DNA of 64,000 bases from the NCBI RefSeq assembly GCF_033955345.1, contig NZ_CP138332.1, positions 1,116,001-1,180,000 on the forward strand. Direction: 5' to 3'. The DNA comes from Sphingobacterium bambusae (GTDB taxonomy: Bacteria; Bacteroidota; Bacteroidia; Sphingobacteriales; Sphingobacteriaceae). The notes beneath the pieces were generated by a model. It was not told where the DNA came from and did no database searches. It saw only the letters and a list, made by a program, of their open reading frames with translations. Below are positions 25,832 through 34,404 of this stretch, in pieces. Numbering within the stretch: the first letter of the stretch is position 1; every line of letters begins with the position of its first letter. The position numbers were made by a program, and so were the translations under genes.

Positions 25832-25881
25832 TTGTACAATCGCTGCTAGCGGAACGTACAGGCAAAAAAATATGGACAGCT

Positions 25882-26778
25882 ATGGTCAATCTAGAATGGT
25901 ACAGAACATTTAAATCCATCTATAAAATGGGTACATTAACCGGTGCTGCGGAGGCGCTTTTCATTTCGCAACCGGGGGTAAGCCTACATCTAAGTTCGTT
26001 GGAAGCATACGTGGGTTACAAGCTTTTTGATCGTACAGGTAGAAAAATGGTCCCTACAGAACGGGGAAAAGTGCTTTTCAATGCAATTGCTGCCCCATTG
26101 CAACAATTGGAAGAGGTCGAAAAAAATTTCCAGAAATCAACAGAGAAACACACCCCGACGATCAGCGTGGGCATGTGCTTTGAGACTTTTCAAACCACGT
26201 TGGAGCCCTACGTTTCCAGTTTACCGTTCAACCTGATTATTAGCTTCGGCGATTACCCCGACATGTTAGAACAGTTGGATAAAGGTATACTCGACTTGAT
26301 CATCACGCCGCGAAAAGGTTCTTCACCACAAATCGAGCACGAAGCTTTTTCAAAAGAAAACATCGTTTTGGTAGCTGGAACGGCAGTGGATAGCGAAGCA
26401 TTTAAGGCTATCCTTACAACGAACGATAGATCAGCACTGCAGGACTGGCTCAAACAGGAGAAATGGTATGGCACCACAGGCGATATGGAGCATCTTTTTC
26501 ATTTTTGGAGTTTAAACTTCAACCGTAAGCCCGACTTCCGACCGAACTATATTGTGCCCAACTTGCAATCGATCGTGCGCTGCCTAGGCAGCGGAGCTGG
26601 ACTTGCCGTTATTCCTGACTTCTTGTGTAAAAAAGAAATTGAAGCTGGATCAATCCAATTGCTATGGAAAGGAGACAAAACATTGGAAAATACCTTGTAT
26701 TTTGGCAGCAGGAAGAACAACCGGTATCAACGTGAGATTACGCATCTCAAAGATTTGTTTAAAAAAATAATGGTTTAA
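25882..26778 (+). CDS. LysR-type transcriptional regulator
   Basis: A 298-residue regulator. The N-terminal winged helix-turn-helix (about 2-60) includes GTLTGAAEALFISQPGVSLH and the following KLFDRTGRKMVPTERG; the rest is a periplasmic-binding-like effector domain. It is divergent from mdaB and separated by tandem palindromes, the usual arrangement for autoregulation plus control of the neighbour. The GNAT gene begins 6 nt after its stop, so it may share the transcript. The effector is not known. Confidence 0.9.
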   Translation: MVNLEWYRTFKSIYKMGTLTGAAEALFISQPGVSLHLSSLEAYVGYKLFDRTGRKMVPTERGKVLFNAIAAPLQQLEEVEKNFQKSTEKHTPTISVGMCFETFQTTLEPYVSSLPFNLIISFGDYPDMLEQLDKGILDLIITPRKGSSPQIEHEAFSKENIVLVAGTAVDSEAFKAILTTNDRSALQDWLKQEKWYGTTGDMEHLFHFWSLNFNRKPDFRPNYIVPNLQSIVRCLGSGAGLAVIPDFLCKKEIEAGSIQLLWKGDKTLENTLYFGSRKNNRYQREITHLKDLFKKIMV

Positions 26779-26784
26779 CAACAT

Positions 26785-27243
26785 ATGCAAGAGCAGCTAC
26801 ATATCCGCCCCTATCAGGTAAATGACAAGAAGTCGCTTTTGGCGCTCTTGGGCTTATTAGTGCCCACCTATTTTGCGGAAGAGGAAATTGCAGATCTAGA
26901 TCGATACCTCGATCAGGAAATAGAACTTTATTTTGTGGCCGAGTTACATGGAAAGATTGTAGCTGCTGCAGGTATCAATTTTGAAAAGGAGGCTGGTACC
27001 GGTAAATTAAGTTGGGACTTCGTGCATCCCGAAGAGCAAGGCAAAGGGATAGGAAAAAAGATGCTGCAGCATCGCTTAGACATCTTAAAGTCGATGGTTG
27101 ATATACATATGATCTCTGTGCGCACCTCCCAATTGGCTTTCCAATTTTATGAAAAGAATGGATTTGAAATTGTAGATATTCGAAAAGACTACTGGGCACC
27201 GGGCTTTGACATGTATAAAATGATTTATGTTGACGAGAGATAG
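26785..27243 (+). CDS. GNAT family N-acetyltransferase
   Basis: A 152-residue acetyl-CoA-dependent acyltransferase. The acetyl-CoA loop (motif A) is seen in FVHPEEQGKGIGKKMLQHRL, and the C-terminal strand-helix in SVRTSQLAFQFYEKNGFEIV. It is 6 nt downstream of the LysR gene and probably cotranscribed. The substrate could be an amine, amino acid or protein; nothing in the sequence decides. Confidence 0.85.
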   Translation: MQEQLHIRPYQVNDKKSLLALLGLLVPTYFAEEEIADLDRYLDQEIELYFVAELHGKIVAAAGINFEKEAGTGKLSWDFVHPEEQGKGIGKKMLQHRLDILKSMVDIHMISVRTSQLAFQFYEKNGFEIVDIRKDYWAPGFDMYKMIYVDER

Positions 27244-27272
27244 TGAACCCGGAATAAACGCGTAAACATACA

Positions 27273-27303
27273 TTTGTTTTATATTGAACGATATCTATAT
27301 TTG
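27273..27303 (+). promoter_or_regulatory. Consensus promoter of the second GNAT gene
   Basis: TTTG (27273-27276), a 19-bp spacer and TATATTTG (27296-27303) form a perfect Bacteroidota promoter. The -7 element ends 19 nt before the ATG at 27323. Confidence 0.7.
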
Positions 27304-27322
27304 CAGCGAAAAAACAGTTAAC

Positions 27323-27829
27323 ATGGAAGCTTTAGTTTACCGAGACGCACAACGTGCTGACTTAGAACAGATCGTAGCGATCTACAATACCACAATAGCC
27401 TCTCGGTTGGTGACTGCAGATACCGAAGAAGTGAGTACAGAGAGTAGAACTGCTTGGTTCGAAGAGCATAATGCTGAACGACGCCCCTTGTGGATGGTGG
27501 AAAATCAAAACGGAGATACCATCGGCTGGGTTAGCTTTCAATCGTTTTATGGCAGACCGGCATATAATGGTACGGTGGAGGTCAGTATCTATCTTGCCGC
27601 CGACAAACGCGGTGCTGGATATGGTAAACAAATACTACAGCATACACTAGATTCCGCTCCTCAGTTTCAAATAAAGACCCTGCTGGCCTTTATTTTCTCA
27701 CACAATATCCCCAGTTTAAATCTATTTTATCGTTTTGGGTTTACCGACTGGGGCGACTTCCCACGCATCGCCGAAATGGATGGCAAAGAGTATGGACTTA
27801 AGATATTGGGCAAACGCCTCGTTCCCTAG
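27323..27829 (+). CDS. GNAT family N-acetyltransferase, phosphinothricin-acetyltransferase-like
   Basis: A 168-residue acetyltransferase. DLEQIVAIYNTTIASRL near the start and VEVSIYLAADKRGAGYGKQI (motif A) match the PAT/YncA branch, which acetylates amino-acid analogues such as phosphinothricin and methionine sulfone. The start is the ATG at 27323, 19 nt after a perfect -7 element; the earlier TTG at 27284 lies between the -33 and -7 elements and cannot be used from that promoter. It converges on egtB with 4 nt between the stop codons. Confidence 0.85.
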   Translation: MEALVYRDAQRADLEQIVAIYNTTIASRLVTADTEEVSTESRTAWFEEHNAERRPLWMVENQNGDTIGWVSFQSFYGRPAYNGTVEVSIYLAADKRGAGYGKQILQHTLDSAPQFQIKTLLAFIFSHNIPSLNLFYRFGFTDWGDFPRIAEMDGKEYGLKILGKRLVP

Positions 27830-27833
27830 TAAA

Positions 27834-28991
27834 TTATTGCTTTACCAAGCGAATTCCGGAATATTGCCAGCGTGCCGAAGCATGAAAGAAATTCCGGTAA
27901 GTGACGCGGCTATGCCCTAGTGGCGTAGCATCCGAGGCACCACGCAACACCATCTGGTTAACCATAAACTTACCGTTGTATTCGCCAATTGCCCCCTCGG
28001 CTTTACAAAAGCCAGGATACGGCAGATATGCACTATTGGTCCATTCCCAACGTCTTCCCCAATTGAATGCCAGGGCAGCTACCTCCCACTCCTGTTCTGT
28101 TGGCAGACGCATGCCACGCCAGGCCGCAAAAGCGGCAGCCTCGTAAAAGCTGACATGACATAGTAAACCTTCTGGATCAAGTTTTCGCAAACCGCTCAAC
28201 CCGTATTCCATCCATTCACCTTCGATTTCATGCCAGTATAACGGTGCCTTTACCTGTTCCTTCTGCACCCAGTCCCAGCCCTCGGCATGCCAATGCCTAA
28301 AATCACCGTAGCCTCCTGCCTCGATAAATTCTAAATAGGCCGCATTCGTCACCAGCTGAGCTGCTATCGTGAAACCATCCAACCATACCCTATGTCTGCC
28401 CTGCTCGTTGTCATAGCAGAAACCATCATCAGCATAACCAATATCATAAAGCCCTTCAGCGATTTGAATATATGCTTCAGCACCGCTGCTGAAATCTTCG
28501 GGATCTTTGTAGCCTAGATCGTAGGGAGGAAACAAAGGATTATGGCCCAGGATATACTTGATATCGGTCATCAGCAGTTCTTGATGTTGCTGTTCGTGAT
28601 TTAGGCCGAGCATCAACAAAGTGCGCAGAGGCTCTTCATTTGTCCATTGATCCAACCATTCAGACAAATGGAGATCCACATGCTTTCGGTAGCTGTATAC
28701 ATCGGCTACGCTGGGTCTACTGAGGTTTCCGCGATCTGTCCGTATTACCCGAGCTCCAACAGACTCATAATAACTGTTGAACACAAAATTATAGTGCGGA
28801 TCAAACACCGAATATCCGGGCTTGTGCTGCAGCAAAAAAGTTTCAAAAAACCAAGTGCTGTGTCCTAGATGCCATTTGGGCGGACTGACAAACTCTTTCG
28901 GTTGAACAACGTAATCCTCTGCCAACAAAGGCGCACAAAGTTCCTCCGACTGGCTGCGGACGGTTAAAAATTGATTTAATAAATCGTTCAT
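27834..28991 (-). CDS. egtB: Ergothioneine biosynthesis sulfoxide synthase EgtB
   Basis: The iron-dependent enzyme that joins hercynine (trimethylhistidine) to a thiol substrate with O2 in ergothioneine synthesis. The 385-residue protein has an N-terminal DinB-like domain with iron-ligand histidines: one in PKWHLGHSTWFFE (His41 or His44) and the pair His132 and His136 in NHEQQHQELL. The C-terminal formylglycine-generating-enzyme-like domain contains WLDGFTIAAQLVTNAAYLEF and ends GIRLVKQ. It lies 19 nt downstream of egtD on the same strand, so the two form an operon. Whether the thiol donor is gamma-glutamylcysteine or cysteine is not clear; no egtA, egtC or egtE is in the window. Confidence 0.92.
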   Translation of the reverse strand: MNDLLNQFLTVRSQSEELCAPLLAEDYVVQPKEFVSPPKWHLGHSTWFFETFLLQHKPGYSVFDPHYNFVFNSYYESVGARVIRTDRGNLSRPSVADVYSYRKHVDLHLSEWLDQWTNEEPLRTLLMLGLNHEQQHQELLMTDIKYILGHNPLFPPYDLGYKDPEDFSSGAEAYIQIAEGLYDIGYADDGFCYDNEQGRHRVWLDGFTIAAQLVTNAAYLEFIEAGGYGDFRHWHAEGWDWVQKEQVKAPLYWHEIEGEWMEYGLSGLRKLDPEGLLCHVSFYEAAAFAAWRGMRLPTEQEWEVAALAFNWGRRWEWTNSAYLPYPGFCKAEGAIGEYNGKFMVNQMVLRGASDATPLGHSRVTYRNFFHASARWQYSGIRLVKQ

Positions 28992-29010
28992 TTTTATCTT
29001 CTATTCGCTA

Positions 29011-29997
29011 TTAACAGGCTTCCCAAATAACGTCCACAAACCAATTACGCTTATCAGCCACCGCATGCACAGGCATGAAGCCCGAAGCTCTTGCTAAAGC
29101 TTGCGTTTCTTCAAAACGATATTTCTGCGATACTTCCATATGAATAAGTTCGTCTTTCTCAAACAGCACCTGCTCATCCGGAAAGTGCACGACATGATCC
29201 AGCAAACTGACTAAATAACTACTACAAGTGCCAGATACGGGATCATACTGACAATAATGCTCGAATAGTTCCTCATTAAAATCGGCTCCCAGCTCCTTAT
29301 TCATGCGACGTAATAAGTTCATATTAAATTGCCAGGTCAATCCAGCTTCATCAGCATAAGCAGCCTGTATGATACGTGGATTTTTCATCAGGTCAATCCC
29401 CAGCAAAACACGATCGCCAGTATGCAATAAAGATCGTAACCTAACGCAAAATTGCGCTGCTTGCTGTCGCGTCATATTGCCCAAATTAGCGCCTAAAAAC
29501 AAAACTACTTTGGGAAGCGCTCCAGTAGTCGCCATATCGGCCAAGCCATCGAAATAATCGCCTTGAAAAGCCTGCAAATCGATCGTCGGAAACGCAGTTC
29601 GCATCCTATCCCCCAATTGCTCCAACACGTGTGGAGAGATATCTATGGGACGATACGTAAAATGAATTTGTTGTTGCAACATTTCGCCTATCAGGTGTTG
29701 TGTCTTGCTGGCATCACCCGCTCCGAGTTCAATCAGATCCACCTGCCGGTTTGCTTGAAGAAGATGCTCGAGCAGCTCCCCCGCCTTATCCCTAAAAATC
29801 TCTTCTTCACATCGTGTGAGATAGTATTCTGGACAGCGCATGATTTTCTGAAAAAGCAAATCACCTGCAGCATCGTAAAAATATTTTGATGGTAAGCGCT
29901 TCATCGGTTCACGCAACCCCGAGAGCACATCTTGGTAGAACACTCCGCTACGATTACTTAAATCGTTTTGATCCAAATCCTCTCTTCGCATATACAT
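29011..29997 (-). CDS. egtD: L-histidine N-alpha-methyltransferase EgtD
   Basis: Methylates histidine three times with SAM to give hercynine, the first step of ergothioneine synthesis. The 328-residue protein carries the SAM-binding motif VDLIELGAGDASKTQHLI, the early LPSKYFYDAAGDLLFQKI tract and ALPKVVLFLGANLGNMTRQQ, all characteristic of EgtD. The start is the ATG at 29997 (29991 also possible); the frame extends to 30042, but that part lacks family resemblance. With egtB it makes a two-gene ergothioneine unit. Confidence 0.93.
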   Translation of the reverse strand: MYMRREDLDQNDLSNRSGVFYQDVLSGLREPMKRLPSKYFYDAAGDLLFQKIMRCPEYYLTRCEEEIFRDKAGELLEHLLQANRQVDLIELGAGDASKTQHLIGEMLQQQIHFTYRPIDISPHVLEQLGDRMRTAFPTIDLQAFQGDYFDGLADMATTGALPKVVLFLGANLGNMTRQQAAQFCVRLRSLLHTGDRVLLGIDLMKNPRIIQAAYADEAGLTWQFNMNLLRRMNKELGADFNEELFEHYCQYDPVSGTCSSYLVSLLDHVVHFPDEQVLFEKDELIHMEVSQKYRFEETQALARASGFMPVHAVADKRNWFVDVIWEAC

Positions 29998-30121
29998 AGT
30001 TGGCAGCTCCTTATTCTTTAATGAAAATACAATCGATAACACGAAATGTTTGCCAAACAGCGTATTGCCTGCTTACAAGCAGATAAGTTTCCACGAAGAT
30101 TAATAAGCGCTAATCCTAACA

Positions 30122-30361
30122 TTATGGATTTGCTTTCTTCAATGAATCTGCTTTTTGCAGCGAATCCTGTTTCAAGGTGTCTGTTGTGCCGTAAAGCGGT
30201 TCATCAGTAGAATTGAGGTTGTAGCGCGACTTATCCATTTCGCTGACAGGTCCCGGTGTGGTTTCTACACTGTCTGCAGCTTTGCTATCTGAATTCCCAC
30301 CGCCACAGGACCAAAGTAGTATGGGTAGACTGGCGAATAATACGAATGTGCATTTTTTCAT
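30122..30361 (-). CDS. Small lipoprotein of unknown function
   Basis: A 79-residue protein starting at the ATG at 30361. It has a short signal and a lipobox, LPILLWSCGGG, with the acylated Cys at about residue 20. The mature part is polar and low in complexity (Ser, Asp, Lys, Thr), ending in KQDSLQKADSLKKANP. It would be an outer-membrane or periplasmic lipoprotein. The longer open frame to 30526 was rejected because the signal peptide begins at 30361. It lies 124 nt upstream of egtD on the same strand. Confidence 0.65.
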   Translation of the reverse strand: MKKCTFVLFASLPILLWSCGGGNSDSKAADSVETTPGPVSEMDKSRYNLNSTDEPLYGTTDTLKQDSLQKADSLKKANP

Positions 30362-30660
30362 AACGTTTATATTTGATTTAACCATAGGTGTCTGTGTTAG
30401 CACCCTACTGCGATAAGGACGCATAAGTGAACAACATGTTAGCCAAAGCACCGCAAAACAAGTATTTACACCAAGAATACGGGTAGTTCTTTCCTTTAAT
30501 AGGGTTCGCAAAAGCGAAATACTCAATATTCCGCGCGCCGAACTAAGCTATCCCTGTGCCTTTCTGAAAATAACGGATGTGAACGAATCTGCCTTCAGAC
30601 CGTTCTCTTCCTACGGAAAAGGTAGCTCCGGCAAACCTTTAACAAACCGTTTTATAGCGT
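30362..30660. other. Intergenic region without a recognised gene
   Basis: About 300 bases between the divergent lipoprotein and nucleotidyltransferase genes. I see no TAnnTTTG element in either direction, no strong hairpin beyond a short TTCGC/GCGAA one near 30506-30521, and no convincing small ORF. Confidence 0.4.
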
Positions 30661-31404
30661 ATGGAAGAACCAGAAAAAGAACAACAGGCCTCAGAAGCCT
30701 TCTTTCAGGAGGCTTTACAATTGCTTCACGAGAGCAAGCTACCCTACATGCTGGGCGGAGCCTTTGCCATGTTTCATTACACAGGCATTTTCAGAAACAC
30801 CAAAGATTTGGATATCTTTTGCAAAAGCACCGAGTATATCCCCATCCTCAAGTTCTTCGCTGAGCGCGGATACCGTGTAGAACATACGGACGTACGCTGG
30901 CTGGCGAAGGTGTTTAAGGACGATTTCTATATTGATATTATTTTTGACAGCGTCAATCATATCTGTACCGTTGATGACTCTTGGTATGAACGTGCGGCAG
31001 ACGGACATTTTATGAACATCCCCGTGCGCTTTATTCCTGCAGAGGAATTGATCTGGTGCAAACTTTACGTACAAAACCGTGAACGTAATGATAATGCGGA
31101 CATTAACCATACGCTACTGAAATATGGTAAGCAATTGGACTGGGATCACCTTCTTTTCCGAATCGATGCACATTGGCATCTGTTATTGAGCCAATTGTTG
31201 AGCTTCCAGTTTGTTTATCCCTCCGAGTACGCGGATATTATCCCGCAAAAACTGTTCATGAATCTGCTGGAGCGTGCTAAGGAACAATATGATCTCCCTC
31301 CGCCGGTAGAGAAAGTGTGTCGCGGCCCACTGATCGACCAAACACAGTATCAGGTGGACGTCCGGGAGTGGAACTATAAATCTTACACCATAAAAACAGT
31401 TTAA
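30661..31404 (+). CDS. Nucleotidyltransferase-fold protein
   Basis: A 247-residue protein with the minimal nucleotidyltransferase pattern: YMLGGAFAMFHYTGIFRNTK followed by DLDIF, matching the GG..A...HG..R.T.D.D layout of NTase-fold proteins (AbiEii and related). The last motif holds the two metal-binding Asp residues. The substrate is unknown; members include antitoxin-like transferases and uncharacterised housekeeping proteins. The stop overlaps the start of the phosphoesterase gene by one base, so the two are translationally coupled and probably work together. Confidence 0.72.
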   Translation: MEEPEKEQQASEAFFQEALQLLHESKLPYMLGGAFAMFHYTGIFRNTKDLDIFCKSTEYIPILKFFAERGYRVEHTDVRWLAKVFKDDFYIDIIFDSVNHICTVDDSWYERAADGHFMNIPVRFIPAEELIWCKLYVQNRERNDNADINHTLLKYGKQLDWDHLLFRIDAHWHLLLSQLLSFQFVYPSEYADIIPQKLFMNLLERAKEQYDLPPPVEKVCRGPLIDQTQYQVDVREWNYKSYTIKTV

Positions 31405-32144
31405 TGATGGCAACACGTGAACCGATAAAGATTGCTGCAGTTGGCGACTTACACGTTAAGATGACCGACAAAGGAAAATGGAAGAATTACTTCGAGGAAA
31501 TATCCAACATAGCCGATGTACTATTAATATGTGGCGACCTGACCGACACCGGCGATGAGGAGGAAGCGCATATTTTGGCTGAGGAGCTGCACGCCTTGCA
31601 CATACCCGCCGTTGGCGTCCTGGGCAACCACGACTACGAAAAAGGCCGTCAGAAGCTTATCCGACAAATGCTGTCGACTAGCAACTTTCAGTTGCTCGAT
31701 GGCGAATCCGTTGTTATCAAAGATACGGGGTTTGCAGGCGTAAAGGGTTTTGGCGGAGGCTTTGATCGCTATATGCTATCTATGTTTGGTGAAGATGCCA
31801 TGAAGGCATTTGTACAGGAGTCGGTAGATGAGTCAATGCAACTCGACCGTTCTCTTGCTCGATTGGAGCAGGAATATCCCGAAATTCCGAAGATTGCTCT
31901 ACTCCATTATTCGCCAACCGCGGAAACCGTACAAGGCGAACCCGTAGAAATTTTTCCTTTCTTGGGGTCTTCCCTCTTAGCGGAACCACTCATTCGGCGA
32001 CAAGTTTCGGCAGTATTTCACGGCCACGCCCATGCCGGACAACTTATCGGCTCGCTCTCCGAAAACCTAGCGGTTTACAACGTGGCGCTTCCCGTACTCA
32101 AAAAACACCAACAGGAGAAAGAATTCTTTATGGTCGAAATATAG
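31404..32144 (+). CDS. Calcineurin-like metallophosphoesterase
   Basis: A 246-residue cytoplasmic phosphoesterase. All metal motifs are present: VGDLHVK (Asp and His), CGDLTDTG, LGNHDYE, a His in LLHYSPT and FHGHAHAG. It probably cleaves a phosphodiester or phosphomonoester. It is coupled by one-base overlap to the NTase-fold gene upstream, a pairing of nucleotide-transfer and phosphoester-hydrolysis activities whose substrate is unknown. No signal peptide is visible. Confidence 0.85.
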   Translation: MMATREPIKIAAVGDLHVKMTDKGKWKNYFEEISNIADVLLICGDLTDTGDEEEAHILAEELHALHIPAVGVLGNHDYEKGRQKLIRQMLSTSNFQLLDGESVVIKDTGFAGVKGFGGGFDRYMLSMFGEDAMKAFVQESVDESMQLDRSLARLEQEYPEIPKIALLHYSPTAETVQGEPVEIFPFLGSSLLAEPLIRRQVSAVFHGHAHAGQLIGSLSENLAVYNVALPVLKKHQQEKEFFMVEI

Positions 32145-32160
32145 TTTAAAAAAATATCAA

Positions 32161-32331
32161 TCACAGGAAAAAGCCAATGGGCAGATGCGGAAAGAAGTAC
32201 CCTGATTTCCATACATCTGCCTTATTTGGCTTAACCTTTTTCAACTTTCCATCCTGCCGCTTCCGGCCACCAAGAGCAGCAGAGATGGTCTCCTGCTTGT
32301 TAAATTGCGGTTCTTTCAATCGGTCCTTCAT
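32161..32331 (-). CDS. Possible 56-residue basic protein
   Basis: An open frame from an ATG at 32331 to a TGA at 32161, lysine- and arginine-rich in the middle (GGRKRQDGKLKKVKPNKADV). The upstream AAAAGGATGAAC could act as a weak ribosome site. No promoter or family is recognised, and its 3' half coincides with a hairpin that may be a terminator of the convergent phosphoesterase gene. Treat as tentative. Confidence 0.3.
   Translation of the reverse strand: MKDRLKEPQFNKQETISAALGGRKRQDGKLKKVKPNKADVWKSGYFFPHLPIGFFL
32171..32232 (+). terminator. Hairpin after the metallophosphoesterase gene
   Basis: AAGCCAA (32171-32177) pairs with TTGGCTT (32226-32232), and inside it GCAGATG (32181-32187) pairs with CATCTGC (32214-32220); a T5 follows a few bases later. 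It starts 27 nt after the stop codon, so it may end that operon. Confidence 0.45.
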
Positions 32332-32592
32332 ATGTTCATCCTTTTAATTGAATCAAAATTAATGGCTAATTACCTACTAAAACTTAACCTATGTCAAGAA
32401 AAAATATTCCACAGGTATTCATTTCATCTTAGTTCAACACAAAAAAAAACGATTAAGGCCATCCTTTCACAAAATATCGCTTGAATATTAACGTAATTTA
32501 GCCATATCTTATCCAAATATTCCCCTCAGCATCCATTCTTAGCCTGCCGTTTTCTATATTTACTGTCGAAAACCGGATCAGTACGACATCAA

Positions 32593-34254
32593 ATGAAACA
32601 CATCATTCAAACCCTAACTGTTATCGCCTTGACGGCACTCTATACGCCTTCCCACGGACAGCTAATGAAGGCCAAGGAGCTTTTCAGCAAGGCGGACTCC
32701 CTAAGAGGGACGTTAACACCGTTACGCACCTGCTATGATATCAAATACTACCACCTTGATGTCAAAGTAGACATTGACAAACGATTTATTTCAGGGAGCA
32801 ACCTGTTCCGTTTTCAGGCAACGGCAGATTTTAATAAGCTGCAATTTGACTTGTTTGAAAACCTGTCTGTAGACAAAGTGTTATACAAGGGAAAATCCGT
32901 TCCCTTCGAACGGTCGTACAACGCCGTATTTGTTAGTTTTCCGCAAACTATCGAGAAGGGCAAGATCGATTCTTTCGTTGTGCATTACTCCGGAACTCCT
33001 GTTGCCGCTACTAGAGCACCTTGGGACGGCGGATTTGACTGGAAAACAGATAGCAATGGTAAACCGTGGGTGGCCACAGCCTGTCAAGGGCTCGGTGCCA
33101 GCGTATGGTGGCCCAATAAAGATCATCAATCAGACGAGGTAGATAGCATGCTGGTATCTGTTTCCGTGCCTAACGGCTTGATGAACGTATCCAATGGTAG
33201 ACTACAAAAAGTGGAAAAACTGAAAAATGGCTACACGCGATACGATTGGAAAGTCACCAACCCGATCAACAACTATAATATAGCACTCAACATCGGTGAC
33301 TATGTTCACGTGAAGGAGCTTTATCAAGGGGAAAAAGGACCGCTAACCGTGGACTACTATGTTTTAGAAGAAAATAAAGCTAAAATACCACATCTACAAA
33401 AAAATGCAAAACAAACGCTCGATGCATTTGAGCATTGGTTTGGCCCCTATCCGTTCTACGAAGATGGTTACAAACTTGTCGAAACCGCCCATTTAGGTAT
33501 GGAGCACCAAAGTGCCGTCGCCTATGGCAACAAATACCAAAATGGCTACTTGGGGCGTGATGCCTCGGGCACCGGCTGGGGATTGAAATGGGATTTCATC
33601 GTCGTGCATGAATCGGGACATGAGTGGTTCGGTAACAATATCACCTCGAACGATCTAGCAGATATGTGGATACACGAAAGCTTTACCAACTACTCCGAAG
33701 CCCTGTTTATCGATTATCATTTTGGCAAAAAAGCGAGCTTGGCCTATGTGCATGGCAACCGCCAAGGCATATTAAACGATAAGCCCATGCAAGGTCCTTA
33801 TGGCGTAAATAAAGAAGGATCTGGCGATATGTATCCAAAAGGCGGTGTGCTTTTAAATATGATTCGTACAATAATCGACGACGACGACAAATGGCGATCG
33901 ATTTTACGTGGACTAAATGCAACCTTCTACCATAAAACGGTAGACTACGTGGATGTCTTACAATACCTCAACAAGGAAAGCGGCATGGATTTCACCACTG
34001 TATTCGAGCAATACATCCAGCGTAAAAGTATCCCCGTTTTGGAACTGCGGAAAACCCCAGATGGCAAGCTTGCTTGTCGATGGATTACGGAAACAGCACA
34101 GTTCAAAATGCCAGTTCATATCGGCTTAAAAGGCGGTGAACAGAAACGCTATATGATTAGCGATAAGTTGACTATCCTCCCCCTACAAATTGATGATTTA
34201 AACAAGATCGATGTCGACACGTTCAACTACTATATTGGCACATTAATGCAATAA
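32593..34254 (+). CDS. Secreted M1 family zinc metallopeptidase
   Basis: A 553-residue aminopeptidase-like protein with a signal peptide (about 1-22, ending SHGQ). The zinc site is complete: His339-Glu340-x-x-His343 in HESGHEWFGN and Glu362 in WIHESFTNY. The exopeptidase motif is Gly302-Met-Glu-His in LGMEHQSAVAYG, a variant of GxMEN that still holds the N-terminus-binding Glu. It is shorter than classical PepN (about 870 residues) because it lacks the large C-terminal helical domain, as in many Bacteroidota M1 members. It likely trims peptides in the periplasm. It is monocistronic, upstream of mreB. Confidence 0.9.
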   Translation: MKHIIQTLTVIALTALYTPSHGQLMKAKELFSKADSLRGTLTPLRTCYDIKYYHLDVKVDIDKRFISGSNLFRFQATADFNKLQFDLFENLSVDKVLYKGKSVPFERSYNAVFVSFPQTIEKGKIDSFVVHYSGTPVAATRAPWDGGFDWKTDSNGKPWVATACQGLGASVWWPNKDHQSDEVDSMLVSVSVPNGLMNVSNGRLQKVEKLKNGYTRYDWKVTNPINNYNIALNIGDYVHVKELYQGEKGPLTVDYYVLEENKAKIPHLQKNAKQTLDAFEHWFGPYPFYEDGYKLVETAHLGMEHQSAVAYGNKYQNGYLGRDASGTGWGLKWDFIVVHESGHEWFGNNITSNDLADMWIHESFTNYSEALFIDYHFGKKASLAYVHGNRQGILNDKPMQGPYGVNKEGSGDMYPKGGVLLNMIRTIIDDDDKWRSILRGLNATFYHKTVDYVDVLQYLNKESGMDFTTVFEQYIQRKSIPVLELRKTPDGKLACRWITETAQFKMPVHIGLKGGEQKRYMISDKLTILPLQIDDLNKIDVDTFNYYIGTLMQ

Positions 34255-34363
34255 AAGACCGATTTTATCGTTGTAAGGTTTTTATCGATTTCTATCATGA
34301 AAACATTTACGGCGTGCATCACTTTTTCCTATCCAACAGATGGATAAAACCATTTTTTTTATT

Positions 34364-34371
34364 TAGGTTTG
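34364..34371 (+). promoter_or_regulatory. -7 element of the mre operon
   Basis: TAGGTTTG fits TAnnTTTG and ends 33 nt before the mreB ATG at 34405. No -33 TTG at the right distance. Confidence 0.45.
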
Positions 34372-34404
34372 CATTAAAATTGAAAATAAGACAAGAGACA
34401 TTCA

